A stretch of DNA of 64,000 nt from Vibrio sp. VB16 (GTDB taxonomy: Bacteria; Pseudomonadota; Gammaproteobacteria; Enterobacterales; Vibrionaceae), in assembly GCF_015594925.2 (NCBI RefSeq), contig NZ_CP087591.1:124001-188000 (forward strand), written 5' to 3'. The notes below the pieces were generated by a model. The model was not told the origin of the DNA, did not search any database, and saw only the letters and a program-made list of their open reading frames with translations. Both the position numbers and the translations under genes were made by a program. Positions 62,965-64,000 of this stretch are shown here, piece after piece. Positions within the stretch are counted from its first letter, which is position 1; the number at the start of each line of letters is the position of its first letter.

Positions 62965-64000
62965 TTAGCTGTTCTCTTCTCTCTTATGTTTATGCACATA
63001 ATTTAGAATAGAAATCGGCACCTCTTTTGTTGGTACAAAACCCTCTACTGTTCGACGTTCAATCAGGTGGCCCAAACGACTTTCTATCATGCAAAGGTGT
63101 TTGAAGTTGTCTCTTGATACCAATGAAACCGCTTCACCTTGAGCATCGGCACGGCCTGTACGCCCTATTCTGTGCACATATTCGTCAGCAGGATACGGCA
63201 GATCATAGTTGATCACGCAGGTAAGGTCATCAATATCAATACCACGTGCGGCAACACCTGTCGCAACCAGATACTTAACTGAGCCATCTTTAAATGCCTC
63301 CAGCACGCGAGCACGCGAAGCTTGGTTTCGTCCGCTGTGGAAGGCCTCAGCAGCAATACCGCGCTTTTCTAACTGTGCAACAAGCTTGGCAGAGCCATGT
63401 TTAGTTTCAATAAATATCAACGCTTGAGGCCAACTGTTTTCGTTTAACATATGGCTTAACAACGCCGATTTCTTATCTTTATCTACTGTGACTAACCACT
63501 GCTTAATATTACTTTTAGAAGCCGCATTTTTAGTAATCGCGATTTCTGTAGCATCATTAATCGCTGTTCTTGCCAATTCGCGCACTGGGTTTGACATCGT
63601 CGCAGAAAATAGCAGATTTTGGATGTTCTTGGGCAGACGACCAATAATCTTATTGATATCTTCAATGAAGCCCATATCCAACATTCTGTCCGCTTCATCC
63701 AATACTAGAATTTCAGCTTCTTCGAAATGGACTGCATGTTGACCGTAAAGATCTATCAGTCTTCCCGGTGTTGCCACTAGAATATCAATGCCATCAATCA
63801 GAGCCTGTTTTTGAGGATGGTAATCAACACCACCATACATAGCCAAAGATTTAAGACCAAGGTGTTTACCGTATTGCACGATACTGCTTTCTACCTGAAT
63901 CGCAAGTTCACGAGTAGGGACAAGAATAAGCGCACGGAAACGTTTTTTCTTTTGCGTTTCTCCCTTGCTCAGCATCTCCAGTATAGGTAAAACAAAACCT
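62965..64000 (-). CDS. DEAD-box RNA helicase, partial (5' end beyond the window)
   Basis: The C-terminal part, about 345 residues, of a DEAD-box ATP-dependent RNA helicase; the frame runs through the right edge (FVLPILEML precedes the first internal ATG at 63975), so the start with the Q and Walker A motifs is outside. Visible motifs: PTRELA, TPGR, LDEAD, SATMS, ARGIDI and HRIGRTGR. The C-terminal tail is short, so RhlE-like or a related small helicase is most likely. Followed by a terminator. Confidence 0.9.
   Translation of the reverse strand, partial: GFVLPILEMLSKGETQKKKRFRALILVPTRELAIQVESSIVQYGKHLGLKSLAMYGGVDYHPQKQALIDGIDILVATPGRLIDLYGQHAVHFEEAEILVLDEADRMLDMGFIEDINKIIGRLPKNIQNLLFSATMSNPVRELARTAINDATEIAITKNAASKSNIKQWLVTVDKDKKSALLSHMLNENSWPQALIFIETKHGSAKLVAQLEKRGIAAEAFHSGRNQASRARVLEAFKDGSVKYLVATGVAARGIDIDDLTCVINYDLPYPADEYVHRIGRTGRADAQGEAVSLVSRDNFKHLCMIESRLGHLIERRTVEGFVPTKEVPISILNYVHKHKREENS

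Noticed and set aside
1..64000. CRISPR array, rRNA or tRNA genes
   Set aside because: No regularly spaced direct repeats with spacers, and no tRNA cloverleaf or rRNA conserved segment was recognised, including at the att-like repeats.

Overview
The window reads as a chromosome segment of a Vibrionaceae bacterium, most likely Vibrio. Four things point there: moderate GC, a tandem pair of DUF3316 proteins, a VF530-type DNA-binding protein, and a mannose/fructose PTS neighbourhood that resembles, from memory, the V. cholerae VC1823-VC1827 order. No rRNA, tRNA or CRISPR array was seen. Most of the window is ordinary core or semi-core genome. One small decayed mobile element (about 19.15-21.84 kb) is the clearest accessory insertion.

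Layout. 0-6 kb: a cytoplasmic family 3 glucosidase divergent from an AraC regulator, then an ABC-F ATPase with a structured leader. 6-13 kb: small enzymes (HAD, GNAT, YkgJ), an operon of SelO AMPylase, M14 peptidase and a small protein behind a Fur-like box, and NAD malic enzyme. 13-19 kb: LysE exporter, CSS-EAL phosphodiesterase, an orphan CI-like regulator, a TonB-C-like secreted protein and a Gfo/Idh/MocA oxidoreductase. 19-22 kb: the decayed element, bounded by 34-bp near-identical repeats at the 3' end of a NUDIX gene, with a start-less lipoprotein frame, a metallo-beta-lactamase-fold lipoprotein and an integrase C-terminal stub. 22-28 kb: DUF333 lipoprotein, a GntR regulator divergent from an orphan betaine-type binding protein, and a repeat-rich peptidoglycan-binding lipoprotein. 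27-30 kb: a CurA-like reductase with its TetR regulator and two identical operators, then a LysR regulator. 30-38 kb: a PTS cluster (IIB, HPr-like-IIA, AraC, IIABC, ManA) interrupted by a LysR/oxidoreductase pair.

38-45.5 kb is rich in c-di-GMP and oxygen/redox signalling: a membrane GGDEF protein with a C-terminal hemerythrin domain, UspA, an Aer-like PAS chemoreceptor, an EAL-HDOD protein and a PilZ protein, with a TrmY-like tRNA methyltransferase in between. 45.6-47.8 kb holds the translationally coupled selD-mnmH pair for 2-selenouridine in tRNA. 48-52.5 kb holds the DUF3316 pair, an MsbA-like exporter, a 47-aa membrane protein, a YdcH/DUF465 protein and a palindromic repeat.

52.5-59.6 kb is a run of regulator-target pairs: TetR with an NmrA-like SDR, TetR with a DHFR-like reductase, TetR with an Old Yellow Enzyme, WYL with VOC, and MarR with a small membrane protein. 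Four of the five carry a visible palindromic operator, which suggests a chromosomal bank of electrophile/xenobiotic-responsive reductases; the TetR/CurA pair at 28 kb has the same design. 59.7-64 kb ends with a DCC-family protein, a TIGR02450 Trp-rich protein, a YceB-like lipoprotein, the ABC-F protein YbiT and a DEAD-box helicase that runs off the right edge.
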